Shown here piece by piece: positions 59,510 through 64,000 of a DNA stretch of 64,000 bases. A model generated the notes under the pieces. The model had not been told where the DNA came from, did no database searches, and worked only from the letters and a program-made list of their open reading frames with translations. Origin of the DNA: Sympetrum striolatum (Eukaryota; Arthropoda; Insecta; Odonata; Libellulidae); NCBI GenBank assembly GCA_947579665.1, contig OX388352.1:34652216-34716215 (forward strand). The letters are read 5' to 3'. The translations under genes were made by a program, and so were the position numbers. How positions within the stretch are numbered: the stretch's first letter is position 1; the number at the start of each line of letters is the position of its first letter.

Positions 59510-61020
59510 TGTTTTTGATTTTTGTATGATGTTTAACAACAAAGCTAAGAGTAAAGCTACTGAAATTTAGAAAATCTTTGCCATACAGCACAATTTTAAA
59601 GCCTCAACAATTTTTTGTTTAGGATAACAAGTGAACTGTAATAAAGGTGTTTTAAAGATTTTTTATATTTTCCTTAAACCTTGAATTATATCTTAAATTG
59701 AGTCTTATATTTTTCATAATAGGAGTGCAATTTTCTCTTACATTAGAGGCTCTCAAGAAAGCAATGGCTTTCATTACTCCCTGCCATTGAAAGAATTAGT
59801 AGTGTTTTTCTAGCAATTAAATATTTTTTGTTGCCAAGATTTTATATCATGTTTTCAGTGAAATTCAGTCTATCTCTCATCCACAAAAAAACTAAGAGGA
59901 CATTAATTCTTTATTAGATATATTTGATAGTGTGTATTTGGTCAGGAATATTCTGACCAAATCCTATCTGGTAGATTGTGACCCACAAGGTGGTTGCCTT
60001 GGCTTTTGAGGGGGTTTCTGGTTTTAAAAACAAAAATTATATTTAAAGGTATGTGATAAAAATAAATTATTTATGCTAATAATCATCCAGGATTTTCACA
60101 ACCTATATTGATTATAAATTATGAATAACAAATAAATAATTATCTGAATTTGTCTTTAAAACTATAGAGAAGCATTTCTTCACTTATGTAAATGTCTTTG
60201 AAAGAGACCTTTGGTGGCACCACTTTTTCAATATAAAGAGATGGCTATAGAAACTAAGGATTCCTATGATACAATTCTTTGTAATTTCAAGGGAAAATTA
60301 TTTTAACTGATGTAGAAAAGAGGTGGTGTCCTGTATCGGTGGTGGCTGTAAAATATTGCTAATTTTTGTTCCATTCCTTCACATTTTGTAGGAAGATTAC
60401 TTCAATGATGATTTGAAGGAGGTTTTCGTCTAATCTATCAATTGAAGGCCTTTTGCTTCCAAAATTCAATTCCTGTGGGATATCATGCAAAGATTTTCAT
60501 TCATATGTTATGAAAAACAGATGTACTGAGAAAAATTGCATTGGTGAAAAAATCAAGGAAATTTAAGCCAATAGCAGTAAAGAATAAAGTGTGAAGATTT
60601 AATATTTTTATTATCGTGGTCAAATTTTCATCTTTTGATTTTTTACTAGGCTTAAAAATATAATCAGTCACAATTAGACTTTTATCCTTTTACTTTAAAG
60701 AGAATTAAACCTGTTTGAGTTCTTAGTTTTCTTATTGTCTTGATAAAATTTGTGATAAAATATTACACAAGGCAAAAGTTGTTTCCAAAGTAAAATAAGG
60801 ACACATAAATTCATGATTTGTACACTTGGGCTTCCTCAAAAGTTCTCATTTTCCAAATCTTAAATTTCAAGGCTAGAGAATAGACAATGTGTCTATGTAA
60901 TGCAGAACAGCAAAAGTGAACAAAAACCAAGATTTATAATTCTAATGCAATAGAAATAAGAATACTTAGACATTCGCAACATTTTTTTGCAAAGCTGATA
61001 AAGTAGTTTTCTTAAGCCTA
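59510..61020. other. No gene recognised
   Basis: AT-rich DNA. No Gly-X-Y collagen repeats found here, so the triple-helix exons of the collagen gene are not in the window. Confidence 0.45.
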
Positions 61021-61024
61021 GGAG

Positions 61025-61395
61025 ATGTCTTTGTTTACCCACTCAAGTCATTCAGACCTCCTTGTTGATGGTTCAGGGTCATAGATATTTGGAGATAACC
61101 ATTTATATGGAATAATTGGTGAAAAGATTTCATGGGACAAGTTTATGTTGGAGATGTATTCTTAAAAAATTGTTCTATGGCAAATACTATATTTGGTTAG
61201 CATAATTTCCTATTTTTTGTGTTGTAGACATGAAGAATTTTATGATTGATTTAATTCAATTACCTGTACATTGGAAAGGAACTGATAATTTGGGCTTACC
61301 GTCAGCAGTTTCAATTGTTTCCACATTTCTCCATCATTGTTCTAAGATATGCTCCTTCACATCCAAATGCACTAGATATGGGAAGAGATATGATT
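61025..61395 (+). pseudogene. Degraded first half of a collagen IV NC1 domain
   Basis: A reading with shifts gives, in the order expected for the first NC1 lobe, a TRHSQT-like segment (61035-61058), LLMVQGH (61062-61082; family LLYVQGN), and ISWDKFML (from 61127; family FSTMPFMF). A further piece near 61350, ICSFTSK, resembles VCNFASR of the same lobe, with about 180 bases of unmatched DNA between. Each match is weak alone; order and position before the second-lobe exons support it. Confidence 0.4.
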
Positions 61396-62802
61396 TATTC
61401 TAAATGTGTCAGATGCTTATTGTCTCATAGTTTATAATTTCGTTATAACAATGCAGGCAAGGAGCTCACTTGCTGCTCAGAACTGCTATAAAACTTACTA
61501 TTGCTGGGTATTTTTTTATGATTGATTCTGACTTAGCATAAAATTTCTGTAGATAGCTCTGTGATAAATTAAGTTTCACCATATTAAAAATGGGATGAGA
61601 TGGATTAAGATAGAGCCTTGCCTATTTTTAAATTGCTCTAAACTATCCCTATAGTTTTTTTAAACATCTCAACTTTGAGTTATAATGATGGTACAGCCAA
61701 CTTTATCCAACAATAAGCTTCAAGTCCTTGTTTTAGATGAACATTTAATATTGTAAAAATATCTTCCAGATGAAGTATTAATATTTGGTATGACTTATAT
61801 GGGCAAAATTCTTGCTTGAAATAATTAGAAGATTAAAATGTTCGTCAATAAGGTATTTAAGCAACATAACTGATTTTTTTCATTAGTGACGAAAGGTTAC
61901 TTATTGTGTGAGTGATATTTTTTCCATTCCTGAAAGAATGCTACATCTTCTAGGAGTTAATAGGAGTGGATTTAATTCCTCATTTTTTTATAATAATGAT
62001 GTGGAAATTCAAAAACAAAATAAAATATACTTTAATATAAATCATAATCTATAGATGGCTATTAAGTAAATTTGGAGTGATTAAAAAAAAGGAACTTTAT
62101 TTCTCTTGTAGAGTTGCTTATTACTATTCCATGAATTTAAATACATTAATTGTAACTTTTCTGTGTAAATCAATATTAATTAATGCAACATTAGTTATTT
62201 AACTTATTAATTTGTTCAGGTTCATCAGTTCAATAATCAGTTCTTATGCCATATTTTTTTTAAAAAGAATACTTAGTAATGGATCAGATAATAACTTTTA
62301 GACCAAAGAATTTTAGGTTGACATCTATTATATGAATTTGATATAAATGCTGATTCCTGTAGATTACCTTTTAATTAAAATTTCCAGTTTCTCAAGTCAC
62401 TTGTGATTCAAAAGTAGTTGGAGTATCCATTTAGTCAAATATTTATATGAAGTAAATTTTAAAGGACAGAATTATGAAGTAAAGGAAATTTTAATAATAA
62501 TGATTGAATTTTTAATGTGCGTATTTCATAATGCTCTAAAGAGTATCTAGAAGCTTAAAATGATGTTTCAAATACTGCTATTAATGTTGGTCATTGCTGT
62601 ATTTGTACACTTGGTCATTTTATCATAATGTGATATAATAAAAAATTGTGTGGAAAATTAGCAAGTTTTCTCCTCATTACTACAAAATATGTTGGAATAA
62701 ACTGAATGGAAATATACTATCAACAACAATGGAATGTAATATATAATTTTAATGCATACATGCACAAAATAGTATTTATTGATTGAAATATTTAATATGC
62801 AG

Positions 62803-62915
62803 GTACTCATGGTGTGAAACTACTACACGTGTGATAGCAGTTCACAGTCAATCAATAAAAATTCCATTTTGTCCATCAGGATGGGAAGCTCTGGATAGGA
62901 TACAGTTTCCTAATG
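62803..62915 (+). pseudogene. Collagen IV NC1 exon with 2-bp deletion
   Basis: Acceptor tatgcag, donor gtaatg. The frame reads CETTTRVIAVHSQSIKIPFC, PSGWEAL, which is the start of the second NC1 lobe (family VIAVHSQ.I.IP.CP.GW..LW). Directly after GWEAL (position 62893/62894) two bases are missing: the next codons are out of frame, while the following bases in the shifted frame read IGYSFLM as in the family. The Cys expected in the RC.VC segment just before reads Tyr. Confidence 0.75.
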
Positions 62916-63109
62916 GTAATGTATCATTAATATTATTGTAATAACTCACAATTTGGTTTGGTGTAAAAGCTGAAAAAAAATATGTATCACCTCATTTCAT
63001 TTGTAAGATGTAAAATCCGACTGTATCTGTGTTTGGTGGAGGTGCTTGTATATAGTTTATCTGACTTGTTTGACACATTGTACTAATTGGGCCTATTGCT
63101 ACTGTTAAG

Positions 63110-63262
63110 ATGTGAACTGTCCACGGGAGGTTTTTGGAGGGGTTTCCCTCCCGTCCTTGGGCAAATGCCGGACAGATTCTATTGTTATATCCCCCTCAAC
63201 CGTTGCCACCTGGTATTAATACCAACTTGCAGCGTTTTAATAAATGAATAAATAAATAAAAA
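63110..63262 (+). mobile_element. LINE 3'UTR fragment
   Basis: cgggaggtttttggagggg, tccctcccgtccttgggc, caacttgcagcg and an aataaataaataaa tail match, inverted, the element at 20433-20590. It lies in the intron between the two collagen NC1 exons. Confidence 0.7.
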
Positions 63263-63758
63263 GTGATTGTTAAGTATCTTATTGTTTTATACTTGCATTT
63301 AACAAGAATTTATATTTATTAGATTCTTGCAAGAATGCTTCGCAGTAATTTTGGCTGTAAAATATTCCAGATGTCATGAAGCTTGATTTTGGGAGCTTTT
63401 TGAATATCCCTTGTATGGTCATCATGTTATCTGCAAATTGAAGGAAAAGTTTGAAGGTTATCATTCATTCATGTCAGTGAAATATAACTGACCAAATTTA
63501 GGGAAAAAAGTCTCTTTTACTGCCTTATTGTATTGGACATTATTCTATGCTACATTGAACCAATAATTATGGCAGTATTGTAGCAACTAAGTTAGCAAAC
63601 ACGTGTTTAACAATGGCATTGGTCAATTTGGGAATGAAACTCAAAAGTTATAATTGATAAGATACTTTGTGCTCATTCAATAAAATATGGTACTATTCAC
63701 AATTGATAGTAAATTTGCAATTTATAGTATTTGAACCTTCTACTCTTTTCTTTTGCAG

Positions 63759-64000
63759 AGCACTGATTCAGGAGCTGAAGGAAGTGGTCAATCTCTTGTA
63801 TCTCCTGGATCTTGTCTGGAAAATTTCCGTGCTTCTCCTTTCATCGAGTGCCATGGCATTGGCCGTAGCAATTACTTTGCCACTGCACATTCTTATTGGC
63901 TTGCAACAGTTGAGGAGTCACAGATGTTCTCTAGACCTCGACAGCAAACTCTCAAAGCAGGAGACTTGAAAACTTGCATCGGTTGTTGTGCGGTGTGCCT
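63759..64000 (+). pseudogene. Collagen IV NC1 last-lobe exon (runs off the window)
   Basis: Acceptor cttttgcag. Frame: [35 protein letters not shown], then [20 protein letters not shown] and [17 protein letters not shown]. This is the second NC1 lobe of type IV collagen, the C-terminal domain that assembles collagen IV networks in basement membranes. Key differences: the Cys of GTCNYY reads Ser, and the ISRCQVC segment reads IGCCAVC with a new Cys before it. Together with the deletion in the preceding exon this suggests a duplicate decaying as a pseudogene; an intact gene with sequence errors is the alternative. The longest plus frame here is in the wrong register. Confidence 0.75.

Noticed and set aside
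61262..61345. A second possible trace of the first collagen NC1 lobe (LYI-like, then STF near 61320)
   Set aside because: Needs several frame shifts and overlaps in content with the better match at 61035-61150; treated as chance except for the ICSFTSK piece.
1..64000. CRISPR arrays, bacterial operons, prophage
   Set aside because: Introns, LINEs, LTR and TIR elements show a eukaryotic genome; no spacer-repeat arrays seen.

Overview
The window is AT-rich, intron-bearing animal DNA, most likely from an arthropod and probably an insect. I cannot name the species. Support: short spliced genes with TATA/CCAAT promoters, Penelope-like, Gypsy, RTE and other LINE relics, many TIR elements (piggyBac-like, P-like, hAT, Tigger/Tc1-like), tRNA-derived SINEs, and collagen IV NC1 exons at the right edge. 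Most long open frames are non-genic; several read through introns or transposons.

Left part (1-20.3 kb). A tandem family of small secreted acidic proteins lies on the minus strand. Three copies have matching exon/intron structure: A (partial, 218-1193), B (3506-8543) and C (14624-16223). Each has a 55-nt exon coding a hydrophobic leader, a phase-1 intron, one large acidic exon and, in B and C, a tiny last coding exon ending EDQQ-stop. The large exon holds a 43-residue repeat: 0 copies in A, 8 in B, 3 in C. Each copy has a TATA element and a Gln/Glu/Asp-rich product; flanks and introns are more alike than the coding exons of A versus B/C. A decayed fourth promoter/upstream copy (D) lies at 18.6-20.2 kb. 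Copy B's neighbourhood was invaded by a Penelope-like element (5.2-6.3 kb), a Gypsy-type LTR element (6.62-8.19 kb) and a TTAA-flanked piggyBac-like element (10.1-12.2 kb). The other copies serve as empty sites.

Middle (20.3-53 kb). No convincing single-copy gene. It holds LINE relics (20.4-21.2, 24.4-25.3 kb), a minute Tc1-like palindrome (29.2 kb), an inverted duplication with pyrimidine/purine-rich arrays (31-37.6 kb), a Tigger-like element (43.2-44.1 kb), several MITEs (45.6, 47.0, 50.4, 52.7 kb), tRNA-derived SINEs (48.2-48.6 kb) and a tRNA-Arg-like sequence (51.8 kb).

Right part (53-64 kb). A 2.5-kb P-like TIR element with a perfect 8-bp target duplication (54.1-56.6 kb) lies near what looks like an excision footprint of the same family (53.14 kb). 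An RTE-type LINE relic sits between inverted repeats (57.4-59.2 kb). The window ends in collagen IV NC1 exons (61.0-64.0 kb) that carry a 2-bp deletion and lost cysteines, so probably a relic. Hammerhead-ribozyme-like cores of the Penelope type occur at five places.
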